Positions 25,871 to 34,956 of a DNA stretch of 64,000 bases are shown one piece after another. The notes beneath the pieces were generated by a model. It had not been told where the DNA came from. It made no database searches and saw nothing but the letters and a program-made list of their open reading frames with translations. Each line of letters opens with the position of its first letter. The stretch's first letter is position 1. The translations under genes were made by a program, and so were the position numbers. Source of the stretch: Polynucleobacter sp. (GTDB lineage: Bacteria; Pseudomonadota; Gammaproteobacteria; Burkholderiales; Burkholderiaceae); contig NZ_JAUXZY010000004.1 of NCBI RefSeq assembly GCF_030693775.1, forward strand, positions 248,001 through 312,000, written 5' to 3'.

Positions 25871-27235
25871 TTAGTTAAATGACTTCTGAATGACGCGGCC
25901 AAAGGTTTCAACCAAGGATTGGACTTCTTCGGCGGTCGCAACAAAGGGTGGGCCCATGGCGATGGTATCGCCGGTAATGCGCACCAAAATACCGTGCTCG
26001 ATGCAGCTCTCCAAAACCTGCATGCCGCGTAAACCGGGTTTACCGGCAATCGGCTCTAGATCGAATGCGGCCGAGACACCGCAATTCCGGATATCCAAAA
26101 TCCCAGGCATGCCCTTGAGGGAGTGAACGGCATCGCCCAAGACCTGCTCTAGAACTTTCGTGCGCGCCAAAATGTCATCATCTTCGAAGATATCCAAGCA
26201 TGCATGAGCAGCTGCAGTCGCAAGTGGGTGACCTGAATAGGTAAAGCCATGAAAAAACTCGATTAACTGCTCTTGGCCGCCGCTGCCCGTAATGGTCTCG
26301 TAAATGTCGTTGTGCGCAATGATGCCGCCCATCGGAATAACACCATTGGTGATGGCTTTAGCGAATGTAATCATGTCGGGCTTTACCCCAAAGCGATCTG
26401 CGCCAAAGTTGGCTGCAAGGCGACCAAAACCAGTAATGACTTCATCAAAAATCAGCAGGATGCCGTGCTTGGTGCAAATCTCCCGAATTTTTTCCAGGTA
26501 ACCTACCGGCGGAACAATCACCCCAGTAGAGCCTTGCACTGGTTCCAAAATGACGGCAGCAATATTACTTGCGTCATGCAATGCTACCAATCTCTCAAGA
26601 TCATCCGCCAAGTGAGCGCCCCAGGTAGGCTGCCCTCTTGAAAATGCCATTTGCGACAGGTTTAGGGTGTGCGGTAGATGATCAACCCCCGGCATCATCA
26701 TGGGGCTAAACATTTTGCGATTCGTGGGGATGCCTCCCACTGAAATTCCACCAACGCAGCCTCCGTGATACGCGCGCTCGCGGCCAATCATCCGAGTGCG
26801 ACTCGACTCCCCTCGGGCGCGATGGTAAGCAATCGCCATCTTGAGGGCGGTATCGACCGCTTCCGATCCGGAGTTCACAAAGAACACTTTTCCTAAATCA
26901 GCGGGAGCATATTGCGTAATGCGATTGGCCAAGCGAAAGGTTTCTTTGCTGGCCATTTGAAATGCCGGAACGTAATCCATCGTCTGGTATTGCTTCTGAA
27001 TAGCCTCGATGATACGGGGGTCGCCATGGCCCAGTGGCGAGGTCCAAAGGCCAGAAGCGCCATCAAATAATTTACGCCCATGATCATCGGTGTAATAAAC
27101 GCCTTTGGCGCTCGCCATTACCTTCGGATTTTTTCTAAAGTAGCGGTTTGGGGTATAGGGCATCCAATATGCCTGCATATCATCTTGGCAGTGCTTTGTA
27201 TCGATTTTGCTAAATTGAGAGGTTTCGATTTTCAT
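25871..27235 (-). CDS. Class III aminotransferase (omega-amino acid:pyruvate type)
   Basis: A 454-residue PLP enzyme of fold type I, class III. It shows WMPYTPNRYFRKNP at the start, the cofactor phosphate region VNSGSEAVDTALKMA, the Asp of FDEVITGFGR and the Schiff-base Lys in ITFAKAITNG. Closest to beta-alanine/omega-amino acid:pyruvate aminotransferases. It heads the operon with a TTT receptor and gamma-glutamyltransferase, so it may deaminate the amine or omega-amino acid released by the latter (inference). The upstream 370 bases hold a 7-bp inverted repeat that could be its operator. Confidence 0.9.
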   Translation of the reverse strand: MKIETSQFSKIDTKHCQDDMQAYWMPYTPNRYFRKNPKVMASAKGVYYTDDHGRKLFDGASGLWTSPLGHGDPRIIEAIQKQYQTMDYVPAFQMASKETFRLANRITQYAPADLGKVFFVNSGSEAVDTALKMAIAYHRARGESSRTRMIGRERAYHGGCVGGISVGGIPTNRKMFSPMMMPGVDHLPHTLNLSQMAFSRGQPTWGAHLADDLERLVALHDASNIAAVILEPVQGSTGVIVPPVGYLEKIREICTKHGILLIFDEVITGFGRLAANFGADRFGVKPDMITFAKAITNGVIPMGGIIAHNDIYETITGSGGQEQLIEFFHGFTYSGHPLATAAAHACLDIFEDDDILARTKVLEQVLGDAVHSLKGMPGILDIRNCGVSAAFDLEPIAGKPGLRGMQVLESCIEHGILVRITGDTIAMGPPFVATAEEVQSLVETFGRVIQKSFN

Positions 27236-27605
27236 ATCAGACTTTGAATAAATGGGTATGTTGTCAGCGATTGGCAGCTAAGTAGGGAGGGAAGGATGAT
27301 TGAGATAAATCATCGTACCGAGTGATCGACTTGAATATGCCTCGCGCTAAACCTTAAGTTAATAATTTTTATAAAAGTACAAAATGGAACATTTCGACTT
27401 TCATAGATATTACACCCCTTGCGCATCTCATTTTGAAGGAGACGCTCTGTGCATATCGTGATGGCGCTTACTACGGATGATGGATTGCCAATAACGACGT
27501 GATGCGAAAGCAGCTTTGCGGACAGCTTCAGTAATGCATCTATTTATACAGCGACTTTTGCGTTTGGTTTATCATCAAACGAGGACCACTCTAGGGAAAA
27601 CCCCC
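27236..27605. other. Gene-free 370-base divergent region
   Basis: Holds the probable promoters of the minus-strand aminotransferase operon and of the plus-strand Rap1a-like gene. The AT-rich stretch around 27355-27415 contains TATAAAAG-like sequence but no convincing -35/-10 pair. No RNA gene was recognised. The clearest structure is the inverted repeat at 27295-27314. Confidence 0.6.
27295..27314. promoter_or_regulatory. Inverted repeat, possible operator of the aminotransferase operon
   Basis: GATGATT (27295-27301) and AATCATC (27308-27314) form a perfect 7-bp dyad with six bases between, centred about 70 bases upstream of the aminotransferase start. Size fits a GntR- or LysR-type site; no regulator gene is adjacent. 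Confidence 0.35.
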
Positions 27606-27965
27606 ATGAAAAAAGCACTTCTAGCCATCAGCATTGTTTTTGCATTCTCAGGCGCCGCTCAGGCCCAAGAAAAAATTCCGGTATTAAGTACCCAAGAGCT
27701 AATCACCGCGTGCAAAACGCCGGCTAGTCCAGAGTCGCGCAGTTTTTGCGTTGGTTATGTCACCGCAATCTATGACACCTACTTGGCTACCCGTAATCCA
27801 AAAACATCGAAGTCAAATATTTGCATCAAGCAGCCGGCGCCAACCCGCGATGAGGTGATCGCAGGTTATATGAAGTGGGTTCAAGATAATCCGCCAGCAG
27901 CAGGTGGCCCTGCATCCGGCACCTTTTTGCGCTTCTTGACTGTGCGCTTTCCCTGCGCACGCTAA
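27606..27965 (+). CDS. Exported Rap1a/Tai-like protein
   Basis: A 119-residue protein with a signal peptide (MKKALLAISIVFAFSGAAQAQ, cleavage near residue 20) and a small domain of the Rap1a/Tai immunity fold: CKTP, SFCVGYVTAIYD, CIKQPAPTRDEVIAGYMKWVQDNP and the closing FPC give four conserved cysteines. Rap1a-type proteins neutralise type VI amidase effectors, but similar orphan proteins are widespread and need not be immunity factors; no effector gene is adjacent. ATG at 27606 is chosen because it starts a standard signal peptide. Confidence 0.75.
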   Translation: MKKALLAISIVFAFSGAAQAQEKIPVLSTQELITACKTPASPESRSFCVGYVTAIYDTYLATRNPKTSKSNICIKQPAPTRDEVIAGYMKWVQDNPPAAGGPASGTFLRFLTVRFPCAR

Positions 27966-27998
27966 TCCACTCAATGCCTGTTTAAAGGAGTTCCATCT

Positions 27999-28292
27999 AT
28001 GAAGAAAATAATCGCCATTAGTTCAGTCGTCTTTTTAGCAGCAGGATGCTCGAACATGAGTACTACGGAACAACGCACCCTTTCTGGTGCATCGATTGGT
28101 GCTGCGGCCGGGGCAGTGGGTACGGCTATTTTCCACGGCAATCCCATTTGGGGCGCAGTTGGTGGCGCTGCCGTAGGGGCGGCATCGGGTTATGTTTACG
28201 ATTCTTACGAAAAAGAAAAGCAAGAGCAATACAACCAGGGCTATAAGGCCGGGCAATCAGCCGGCTCTGGATCCTCCAGCACCTCGAAATAA
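27999..28292 (+). CDS. Glycine-zipper lipoprotein
   Basis: A 97-residue predicted lipoprotein: lipobox LAAGC with Cys at about residue 17, then a glycine-zipper membrane segment (GASIGAAAGAVGTAIFHG...GAVGGAAVGAASGYVYD) and a charged, Ser-rich tail. Glycine-zipper lipoproteins associate with the outer membrane and are often induced by envelope stress. A strong AAAGGAG precedes ATG by about 8 bases. It follows the Rap1a-like gene after 33 bases. Confidence 0.8.
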   Translation: MKKIIAISSVVFLAAGCSNMSTTEQRTLSGASIGAAAGAVGTAIFHGNPIWGAVGGAAVGAASGYVYDSYEKEKQEQYNQGYKAGQSAGSGSSSTSK

Positions 28293-28327
28293 GGTGAGCT
28301 GCCGAGCGAAGTTAAGCCCGGCTTGTG

Positions 28328-28717
28328 CTAGCTAAGTAGTTGGGTTTCGATTGCAATCGTGCCGATAAGCGCTTTATGTACTGGGCACTTATCGGCAACC
28401 TCCATTAGGCGCGCAGTTTGCTCTGCATCTAAATTGCCAACGAGGGAAATCTCGCGCGTAAAGCGTTCGACCTCATCGATTCGGCTAATGTTGACTGTCA
28501 CAATCGCGTTCTCAAGCCCCCAGCTTTTACGGTTGGCATACATTTTGAGAGTCATGCCAGTGCAGCTAGCAAGGGCCGCAGCAAGATACTCATGGGGCGA
28601 CGGACCACTATCACTACCGCCTTTGGAAGCATCGACGTCTGATGCGAGTTGATGTGATCCCACAGTGACGCTTTGCGCGTATGCACCGCTACCGAATTGT
28701 GTTTCTACTTTTCTCAT
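28328..28717 (-). CDS. OsmC family peroxiredoxin-like protein
   Basis: A 129-residue OsmC/Ohr-type thiol peroxidase. The two redox cysteines are in ASCTGMTL (about residue 52) and KCPVHKAL (about 110), the conserved pair of the family. PSPHEYLAAALASC is the usual motif around the first Cys. The YhfA/OsmC subgroup is more likely than Ohr. It starts 7 bases after htpG, so it is the second gene of a heat-shock transcript. Substrate (organic hydroperoxide) is from family knowledge. Confidence 0.9.
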   Translation of the reverse strand: MRKVETQFGSGAYAQSVTVGSHQLASDVDASKGGSDSGPSPHEYLAAALASCTGMTLKMYANRKSWGLENAIVTVNISRIDEVERFTREISLVGNLDAEQTARLMEVADKCPVHKALIGTIAIETQLLS

Positions 28718-28724
28718 GGTGTTC

Positions 28725-30626
28725 TTAGCCTAATAACATTTTATTCATGCGTTTTACAAAACTGGCGGGATCGCTTAAGTGTCCGCCCTCCGCAAGCAAG
28801 GCTTGATCAAACAGCAAATTAGCCCACTCGTCAAATGCAGCGTCATCGTACTTGAGTTTTAAAACCAAGGGATGTTCGGGGTTGATTTCTAAAATGGGCT
28901 TGGTGCTGGGCGCCTCTTGCCCGGCCGCTTTGAGCATGCGCAAGAGATTGCCCGAGAGTTCGTTTTCATCGGCCACCAGGCAGGCTGGCGAGTCTGTTAA
29001 GCGAAAGGTCACCCGTACATCTTTTGCTTTTTCGCTTAAAGCCGTTTTCATTTTCTCGAGCAAGTCCTTAAATTCTTTCTCGGTGGACTCTTGCTCCTTC
29101 TTTTCTGCTTCGTCGGCAAGCTGACCTAAATCCAGTCCTCCCTTGGCAACCGAGGTTAGTTTTTTACCCTCAAACTCAGGCATAAACGACAGCATCCACT
29201 CATCTACTCGGTCTGAGAGTAACAAGACTTCGACGCCTTTTTTGCGGAAGATTTCCAGGTGCGGACTGTTTTTGGCGGCATTGAACGTTTCGCCAGTAAC
29301 GTAAAAAATGGCGTCTTGACCTTCTTTCATGCGTCCGATGTAATCAGGCAGCGACGTTGTTTGCTCGGCAGTGTCGGTATGGGTGCTGGCAAAGCGTAGT
29401 AGCTTAGCTAGGCGCTCTTGATTGCTTTGGTCCTCGCCAATGCCTTCCTTCAGTACCTGGCCAAATTGAGTCCAAAAGGTGCGGTACTTTTCTTGCCTAG
29501 CAGTGTCGTCGCTATTAGCCAATTCCTCCAGCATGCTGAGTACGCGCTTAGTTGAGCTCTCACGAATGACTTTGACATCGCGTGATTCCTGCAGAATTTC
29601 ACGGGAGACATTGAGTGGTAAGTCGGTCGAATCAATTACGCCGGTCACAAAACGCAGGTAGGTTGGCATCAATTGTTCGGCGTCATCCATGATGAACACC
29701 CGTTTGACATAGAGCTGGATGCCGCCCCGCTTATTGCGGTCCCATAAATCAAATGGCGCATGCGCTGGGACATAAAGGAGTTGGGTAAATTCACTGCGGC
29801 CCTCTACGCGGTTGTGCGAATAGCACAAGGGACCTTCATAGTCATGCGAGAGGTGTTTATAAAACTCGGTGTATTGCTCTTCACTGACTTCGGATTTGGA
29901 ACGAGACCATAAGGCGCTTGCTTGGTTGATGGCCTCAAACTCTTCTTTGAGTACCTGCTCTTTTTTCTCCTCATCCCATTCTTCCTTGCGCATCTGAATT
30001 GGCAAGGAGATATGATCGGAGTATTTGCGAATGATGGACTTGAGCTGATAAGACGATAGGAAGTCGTCTTCACCTTCGCGCAGATGCAAGATGATAGACG
30101 TGCCGCGCTCAGGCCGGTTAATTGGCTCTACGGTAAATTCGCCAGAGCCATCCGACTCCCAGCGAACGCCATCACTGGCGGGTAGACCAGCCCTGCGGGT
30201 TTCAACGGTAATGCGATCGGCGACGATAAAGGCTGAATAGAAGCCAACGCCAAATTGGCCAATCAGCGCCGCATCTTTTTGCTGATCGCCGGAGAGTTTG
30301 GAGAAAAATTCTTTCGTCCCAGATTTGGCTATCGTGCCTAAATTACTAATGACTTCATCGCGGCTCATACCAATGCCGTTATCGGAGATAGTGAGAGTGC
30401 GGGCTGCTTTATCCAATTCAATCTGAATCGCCAAGTCCGGATTGGATTCATACCAATCGGGGTGAGTCATGGCTTCAAAGCGTAACTTGTCCGCTGCATC
30501 CGATGCGTTGGAGATCAGTTCACGCAAGAAAATTTCCTTGTTGGAATACAAGGAATGAATCATGAGTTGTAGTAATTGCTTTACTTCGGCTTGAAAGCCT
30601 AGGGTTTCTTTTTGGTCAGTGGTCAT
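28725..30626 (-). CDS. htpG: Chaperone protein HtpG (Hsp90)
   Basis: A 633-residue ATP-dependent chaperone. The N-terminal GHKL ATPase shows [25 protein letters not shown] and [11 protein letters not shown]; the middle domain includes the conserved Arg region [17 protein letters not shown]; the C-terminal dimerisation domain ends MNKMLLG. Length and motifs are normal. A sigma-32-type promoter lies about 90 bases upstream inside a perfect palindrome, and osmC follows. Confidence 0.98.
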   Translation of the reverse strand: MTTDQKETLGFQAEVKQLLQLMIHSLYSNKEIFLRELISNASDAADKLRFEAMTHPDWYESNPDLAIQIELDKAARTLTISDNGIGMSRDEVISNLGTIAKSGTKEFFSKLSGDQQKDAALIGQFGVGFYSAFIVADRITVETRRAGLPASDGVRWESDGSGEFTVEPINRPERGTSIILHLREGEDDFLSSYQLKSIIRKYSDHISLPIQMRKEEWDEEKKEQVLKEEFEAINQASALWSRSKSEVSEEQYTEFYKHLSHDYEGPLCYSHNRVEGRSEFTQLLYVPAHAPFDLWDRNKRGGIQLYVKRVFIMDDAEQLMPTYLRFVTGVIDSTDLPLNVSREILQESRDVKVIRESSTKRVLSMLEELANSDDTARQEKYRTFWTQFGQVLKEGIGEDQSNQERLAKLLRFASTHTDTAEQTTSLPDYIGRMKEGQDAIFYVTGETFNAAKNSPHLEIFRKKGVEVLLLSDRVDEWMLSFMPEFEGKKLTSVAKGGLDLGQLADEAEKKEQESTEKEFKDLLEKMKTALSEKAKDVRVTFRLTDSPACLVADENELSGNLLRMLKAAGQEAPSTKPILEINPEHPLVLKLKYDDAAFDEWANLLFDQALLAEGGHLSDPASFVKRMNKMLLG

Positions 30627-30714
30627 GGCGTGTCGTTGCTAAAAAAGTAAGGGGTTAGGCAGATGCGGCACACACAGCAGGCAATTAGGCAGTGTGATCC
30701 GCTTCAAATTTAAA

Positions 30715-30744
30715 AAGTGGGGCGGAAGCGGATTTTTCAAGGGG
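30715..30744 (-). promoter_or_regulatory. Sigma-32-type promoter of htpG
   Basis: On the minus strand CCCCTTGAAA (30735-30744) is followed 12 bases later by CCCCACTT (30715-30722), close to the RpoH consensus CCCTTGAA-N13-15-CCCCATNT. Its transcript would carry about 80 bases of leader before the htpG ATG. Confidence 0.7.
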
Positions 30745-30758
30745 CTAGCCCCTTGAAA
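30735..30758. repeat. 24-bp perfect palindrome at the htpG promoter
   Basis: TTTCAAGGGG (30735-30744) and CCCCTTGAAA (30749-30758) flank CTAG, making a fully symmetrical 24-base sequence. Its minus-strand arm is the htpG -35 region. As RNA it would be a 10-bp stem with a four-base loop at the end of the rhodanese transcript, but no T-run follows. Confidence 0.7.
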
Positions 30759-30795
30759 CCACCATGCTGCTGAAATTTGGTGTTGCAGGGAGGGT

Positions 30796-31206
30796 TTACT
30801 TGGCAGCTGGTTTACTGGGCTTCTCGGCCACTGGCAGGCCTGCCTTTTTCCATGCCGAAAAGCCGCCCTCGATGTGGCAAACGCGGGGAACGCCCATGCG
30901 CACGAGAATTTCAGCGGCCAGGGCGGAGCGCCAGGCGGATCCGCAATACAACATCAGGCGCTTCCCAGAGCCCAGTTCAGGTTTGTAATAAGGGCTGTCA
31001 GGGTCAACCCAAAATTCCAGCATGCCGCGTGGCGCATGAAATGCATTAGGAATCATGCCTTCACGCTCGAGTTCGCGCACATCGCGAATATCCACAATGA
31101 GTGTGTCGGGATCATTCAGTAGTGCCATTGCTTCTGCTTGATTGAGGGTGTCGATTTTGTCCATTGCTTCTGCAATAAGCTGCTTGTAACCTAGTTTCAG
31201 TGCCAT
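30796..31206 (-). CDS. Rhodanese-like domain protein
   Basis: A 136-residue single rhodanese domain, with active-site C near residue 90 in LYCGSAWRSALAA and substrate-binding RDVRELEREGMIPNAFHAPRG earlier. A persulfide-carrying Cys would move sulfane sulfur; the six-residue active-site loop (CGSAWR) fits sulfur rather than phosphate chemistry. The C-terminus is a short Lys/Ala-rich tail. It lies upstream of htpG on the same strand but 169 bases away, so is probably separate. Confidence 0.88.
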   Translation of the reverse strand: MALKLGYKQLIAEAMDKIDTLNQAEAMALLNDPDTLIVDIRDVRELEREGMIPNAFHAPRGMLEFWVDPDSPYYKPELGSGKRLMLYCGSAWRSALAAEILVRMGVPRVCHIEGGFSAWKKAGLPVAEKPSKPAAK

Positions 31207-31300
31207 AGGGTGCTTTCCTTCGTTAATGGGTGGGGCTTCGAACTAAATGGCCGATGGGGTATTGTAAGCAGAACCCGTAAAACTTCGATATGCTTGAACG

Positions 31301-31894
31301 ATGAACCAATTAAATGCCGTCCCGGTGTTGCCACGCATTTCAGCTTTCTTCTTTGGGGCTCTCATTTTGCTGGCCTCGCTGATTGCGAGCGCTCCTGTGC
31401 ACGCCAAAGAATCGCTGGATCCGTATGTCAAGGGTTTGCAATTGCAGGGCCAGGGCCGTATGACGTTTTGGGGGTTTGATGTTTACGATGCGCGCCTCTA
31501 TGTGGCTGATCAGCGTGGTCAAACCGGCTTTGCCTTAGACCTCAATTACTTGCGCTCGCTCAAGGGTTCCGATATCACCAAGCGCACCATCGACGAAATG
31601 CAGCGCCTCGGCGTTAGCGAAGCGAACCGCAGTGTATGGGGAAAAAAACTGGATGGGATTTTTCCAGATGTAGTCTCGGGTAGTTCCTTGACCGCGATTC
31701 ATGTCCCCGGGCGCGGCACCGTCTTTTTGCACAACGGTAAATCGGTAGGCGAAATTGCAGGCGATGATTTTGCCAAGTCATTTTTTTCCATTTGGCTTGA
31801 TCCCAAAACCGCTGCCCCGAAGTTGAGAACGGCCTTGATTGGCCAAGCATGTGCCCCTTTAATTGTTGCCCCTACGTGTGAGCCCTCCCGATGA
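31301..31894 (+). CDS. Chalcone isomerase-like exported protein
   Basis: A 197-residue exported protein with signal peptide (hydrophobic residues about 14-32, cleavage near VHAKE), and a chalcone isomerase-like (Chalcone_3) fold: MTFWGFDVYDARLYV, FALDLNYLRSLKGSDI, and FFSIWLDPKTAAPKLRTALIG. Bacterial members do not make flavonoids; they often occur with fatty-acid modification genes. It overlaps the following DUF3833 gene by four bases (ATGA). Function unknown. Confidence 0.88.
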   Translation: MNQLNAVPVLPRISAFFFGALILLASLIASAPVHAKESLDPYVKGLQLQGQGRMTFWGFDVYDARLYVADQRGQTGFALDLNYLRSLKGSDITKRTIDEMQRLGVSEANRSVWGKKLDGIFPDVVSGSSLTAIHVPGRGTVFLHNGKSVGEIAGDDFAKSFFSIWLDPKTAAPKLRTALIGQACAPLIVAPTCEPSR

Positions 31895-32439
31895 AATCGC
31901 CATTCCGTTCCGCCTTACTCTGCTTTGTCACGCTGCTGCTCTTGGGCGGCTGCTCTGCACCCCAAGTGTCGATGTACGCCAAAGAGAAACCCACACTCGA
32001 TCTCACGAGCTATTTCAATGGCACGATTGACGCTTATGGCATTTTTACCAATCGCAGCAATGAAGTGGTGAAGCGCTTTAAGGTGGTCATGAAAGCCAGC
32101 TGGGAAGTCAAGGATGGTAAGCGCGTAGGGACCTTAGATGAAGACTTTTTCTACTCGGACGGCACAACCCAAAAACGCATTTGGACCTTGACCGAAACGG
32201 CGCCGGGTGTGTTTACCGGAACCGCAGACGATGTGGTTGGCTCGGCTGCTGGCCTTATGGCCGGTAATGCATTGAACTGGAAATACACCTTAGCCTTGCC
32301 GGTGGATGGCAAGGTATACAACGTGCAATTTGACGACTGGATGTATTTGATGGATGACAAAGTCATGATCAATCGGGCACAGATGAGCAAGTTTGGCATT
32401 TACTTAGGTGAAGTTACCTTGGCCTTTTATAAGCGCTAA
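31891..32439 (+). CDS. DUF3833 lipoprotein
   Basis: A 182-residue predicted lipoprotein: signal peptide with lipobox LLGGC (Cys near residue 21), then a DUF3833 domain with YFNGTIDAYGIFTNRSNEVVKRFKV and FDDWMYLMDDKVMINRAQMSKFG, a lipocalin-like beta pattern. It is translationally coupled (ATGA) to the chalcone isomerase-like gene and followed by DUF2878. These families recur together with cyclopropane/furan fatty acid synthase genes, which are not present here. Confidence 0.9.
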   Translation: MKSPFRSALLCFVTLLLLGGCSAPQVSMYAKEKPTLDLTSYFNGTIDAYGIFTNRSNEVVKRFKVVMKASWEVKDGKRVGTLDEDFFYSDGTTQKRIWTLTETAPGVFTGTADDVVGSAAGLMAGNALNWKYTLALPVDGKVYNVQFDDWMYLMDDKVMINRAQMSKFGIYLGEVTLAFYKR

Positions 32440-32460
32440 GCCGTACTGTTGAGTGGCGCT

Positions 32461-32991
32461 GTGCGTAAATTGATTAACTTTGTTTTGTTCCAGCTTGGCT
32501 GGTTTGCCTGCATTTTGGGCGCGGCCCATGGCTATGTGAGCTTGGCTGTTCTTTTTTGCCTGGCGGTGGCCGCCTTTCATCTCTGGCAATCCAGTGAGCC
32601 CATGCAGGAGGGCATGTTATTGCTCAAGATCCTGGCTTTAGGCATTTGCGCCGACACCATCTTATTGCAAACCGGTAGTCTGATTTTTGAGTCCAAAGGG
32701 CTCTTACCTAGCCTGTCACCCATTTGGATGTGGTCTTTGTGGATCATTCTGGGATGCACCCTCAATGAGTCAATGTCCTGGTTAAAGGGGCGCTTTGTCT
32801 TGGCATCCGTCCTGGGAGCGATTGCAGGTCCTTTGTCTTACCTGGCTGGGGTTAAATTAGGTGCCGCACAATGGGGCGATGAAACGCAAGCCCTTGTTTT
32901 ACTTGGAATAATTTGGGCTATTGCGATGCCATTGCTATTTTGGTGGGCGGGAAAAGTGCCTAGTAATAGACCCCCTTTGTCCATCCAGTAG
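32461..32991 (+). CDS. DUF2878 membrane protein
   Basis: A 176-residue inner-membrane protein with about six hydrophobic segments, beginning (GTG start at 32461) MRKLINFVLFQLGWFACILGAAHG, the usual DUF2878 opening; a TTG four codons earlier is possible. SMSWLKGRFVLASVLGAIAGPLSYLAGVKLGAAQW is also characteristic. Third gene of the chalcone-like/DUF3833/DUF2878 operon. Function unknown. Confidence 0.85.
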   Translation: MRKLINFVLFQLGWFACILGAAHGYVSLAVLFCLAVAAFHLWQSSEPMQEGMLLLKILALGICADTILLQTGSLIFESKGLLPSLSPIWMWSLWIILGCTLNESMSWLKGRFVLASVLGAIAGPLSYLAGVKLGAAQWGDETQALVLLGIIWAIAMPLLFWWAGKVPSNRPPLSIQ

Positions 32992-33030
32992 GCAAGAAAG
33001 CAAGCCGAAATAAACAGCGCTTGCAATAAG

Positions 33031-33050
33031 TACTGTTTTTATATACAGTA
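33031..33050. promoter_or_regulatory. LexA (SOS) box of recA
   Basis: TACTGTTTTTATATACAGTA is a full CTGT-N8-ACAG LexA operator with symmetrical TA flanks, close to the enterobacterial consensus. It overlaps the likely recA promoter (TTGCAA at 33021-33026 with a TATACA or TACAGT -10) and lies 95 bases before ATG. It implies SOS control of recA and, by readthrough, recX. Confidence 0.9.
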
Positions 33051-33144
33051 GATCCCAGATTGATACAGGCAGCACAACAGCAGAAAAAAGAGGTGGGTTG
33101 TACCCCCAATTTAAGGCAAAAGACAAAAAGGCGGAAAGCAAAGG

Positions 33145-34242
33145 ATGGCAATGGACGATAAGAAAAAATCAGCATCATCGGAATTTGACGGCATGAGCGG
33201 CGATAAGCAAAAGGCCTTATCGGCGGCATTGGCGCAAATTGAAAAGCAGTTCGGCAAGGGCTCCATCATGCGCCTCGGCGATGCTGAAATTAACCAAGAC
33301 ATTCAAGTGGTATCGAGCGGATCTTTAGGTCTCGATATTGCCCTCGGAGTCGGCGGCCTTGCACGCGGCCGAGTAATTGAAATTTACGGTCCTGAGTCTT
33401 CAGGAAAAACCACCTTGACATTGCATGCGATTGCCGAAATGCAAAAGATTGGCGGCACCTGTGCATTTATCGACGCGGAGCATGCGCTGGATGTGCAATA
33501 TGCCTCACGCCTCGGTGTAGATGTGAACAACTTATTAATTTCTCAGCCAGATACCGGCGAGCAGGCACTTGAAATTGCAGACGCCTTAGTGCGTTCGGGC
33601 TCGATCGACTTAATCGTCATTGACTCCGTAGCAGCCTTAGTTCCGCGCGCTGAAATTGAAGGCGATATGGGTGATTCCTTGCCTGGCTTGCAAGCACGTT
33701 TGATGAGCCAAGCCTTGCGTAAATTAACCGGCACCATCAAGCGCACCAATTCCATGGTGATCTTTATTAACCAGATTCGTATGAAGATTGGTGTGATGTT
33801 TGGTTCCCCAGAAACAACCACAGGTGGTAATGCATTGAAGTTCTATGCCACCATGCGTTTAGATATTCGCCGTATTGGCAGCATCAAAAAGGGCGATGAA
33901 GTGGTCGGCAATGAAACCCGTGTCAAGGTTGTTAAGAACAAGGTTTCACCGCCATTCCGCGAAGCCATTTTTGACATCATGTACGGCGCAGGAATTTCAC
34001 GTGAGGGTGAAATAATCGATATGGGTGTTGAAGCCGATATCGTAGAGAAGTCCGGTTCTTGGTATAGCTATAACGGCGACCGCATTGGTCAAGGCAAAGA
34101 TAACGTACGCGAATTTCTGAAAGAAAATCCTGAAATTGCGAAAGACATCGAAGCCAAGATTCGTGCCAAGCTGGGTGTGAAAGCAGGTCTTGCAATCACA
34201 GATGCAGTAGACGATACGGAGATTGAATCGGCTGATGCCTGA
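33145..34242 (+). CDS. recA: Recombinase RecA
   Basis: A 365-residue DNA strand-exchange ATPase and LexA co-protease. Walker A GPESSGKT is at residues 82-89, the Walker B region is [10 protein letters not shown], and the DNA-binding loop region [11 protein letters not shown]...[12 protein letters not shown] is complete; the acidic C-terminus ([10 protein letters not shown]) is normal. ATG at 33145 is used; ATG at 33151 two codons later is possible. recX follows with an 8-base overlap. Confidence 0.98.
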   Translation: MAMDDKKKSASSEFDGMSGDKQKALSAALAQIEKQFGKGSIMRLGDAEINQDIQVVSSGSLGLDIALGVGGLARGRVIEIYGPESSGKTTLTLHAIAEMQKIGGTCAFIDAEHALDVQYASRLGVDVNNLLISQPDTGEQALEIADALVRSGSIDLIVIDSVAALVPRAEIEGDMGDSLPGLQARLMSQALRKLTGTIKRTNSMVIFINQIRMKIGVMFGSPETTTGGNALKFYATMRLDIRRIGSIKKGDEVVGNETRVKVVKNKVSPPFREAIFDIMYGAGISREGEIIDMGVEADIVEKSGSWYSYNGDRIGQGKDNVREFLKENPEIAKDIEAKIRAKLGVKAGLAITDAVDDTEIESADA

Positions 34243-34789
34243 CTCAGTAAGTCCTAAAAAACAAAGCCCGAGTCTCAAAGCTCGGGCTTTGCGCCTTTTA
34301 TCGCAGCGCGAGCACAGCCGTGCCGAATTGGCAAAAAAGCTAAGCGATTACCTCAGCCTTCAAGCCAAGGTGGACCGCGCTCGGAATGCGCAGGATCGCG
34401 ATCAAGAGCTGAGTCAAGCTGATACGCCAGCGCTATCGCATGAAGTGCAAATTACTGCGGTATTGGATGACTTTGAGAAGCGAGGTTGGTTATCCGATGC
34501 ACGCTATGCAGAAGCCTTGGTGCGACGGCGTAGCGAGCGCTATGGGATGCGCAGAATCAAGGACGAATTGCAGCGGGCCGGGGTTGCAAGCGATTCGTCA
34601 GCGGCGCTGCTGGATGGACTCAAAAATACGGAATTTGAGCGAGCAAAAGAGCTGTTTGAGCGCAAATTTGGCGGGATTGCCGAAGATCAGAAAATCCGCG
34701 CCAGGCAGTACCGTTTTTTGGTCTCAAAAGGCTTTAACCCCGAAATCGTCGCTAAGGTCATTGGCGGGCGTCAAAAAGGGGCTGAATAG
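34235..34789 (+). CDS. recX: Regulatory protein RecX
   Basis: A 184-residue RecA filament modulator. The three-helix repeats are visible: [23 protein letters not shown] near the N-terminus, [33 protein letters not shown] in the middle, and [20 protein letters not shown] at the end. ATG at 34235 lies inside the last codons of recA. A strong terminator-like hairpin is embedded in codons about 10-19, so expression probably depends on partial readthrough from recA. It has a longer linker (residues about 45-75) than many homologues. Confidence 0.9.
   Translation: MPDSVSPKKQSPSLKARALRLLSQREHSRAELAKKLSDYLSLQAKVDRARNAQDRDQELSQADTPALSHEVQITAVLDDFEKRGWLSDARYAEALVRRRSERYGMRRIKDELQRAGVASDSSAALLDGLKNTEFERAKELFERKFGGIAEDQKIRARQYRFLVSKGFNPEIVAKVIGGRQKGAE
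34262..34297 (+). terminator. Terminator/attenuator inside the recX coding start
   Basis: Perfect 11-bp stem CAAAGCCCGAG (34262-34272)/CTCGGGCTTTG (34281-34291), loop TCTCAAAG, then CGCCTTTTA. It stands 20 bases after the recA stop but within recX, and encodes the residues [10 protein letters not shown]. Confidence 0.75.
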
Positions 34790-34956
34790 CGCCAAAAATG
34801 GCAAATGACGCACTGCAAAATGATAGACTTACACTCGTTTGCCAATAACCTAATTTTTTTAAGTTGACTGCGGTCAAATCAGCGAAATTAGGGTGAAGGG
34901 CAAAATAGGTCCTAATTAACCATTGGCTGCACCCACAGACAGATTCCGGAGCAAAG

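Noticed and set aside
30735..30758. Palindrome as terminator of the rhodanese gene
   Set aside because: No T-run follows on the minus strand; kept as promoter/palindrome only.
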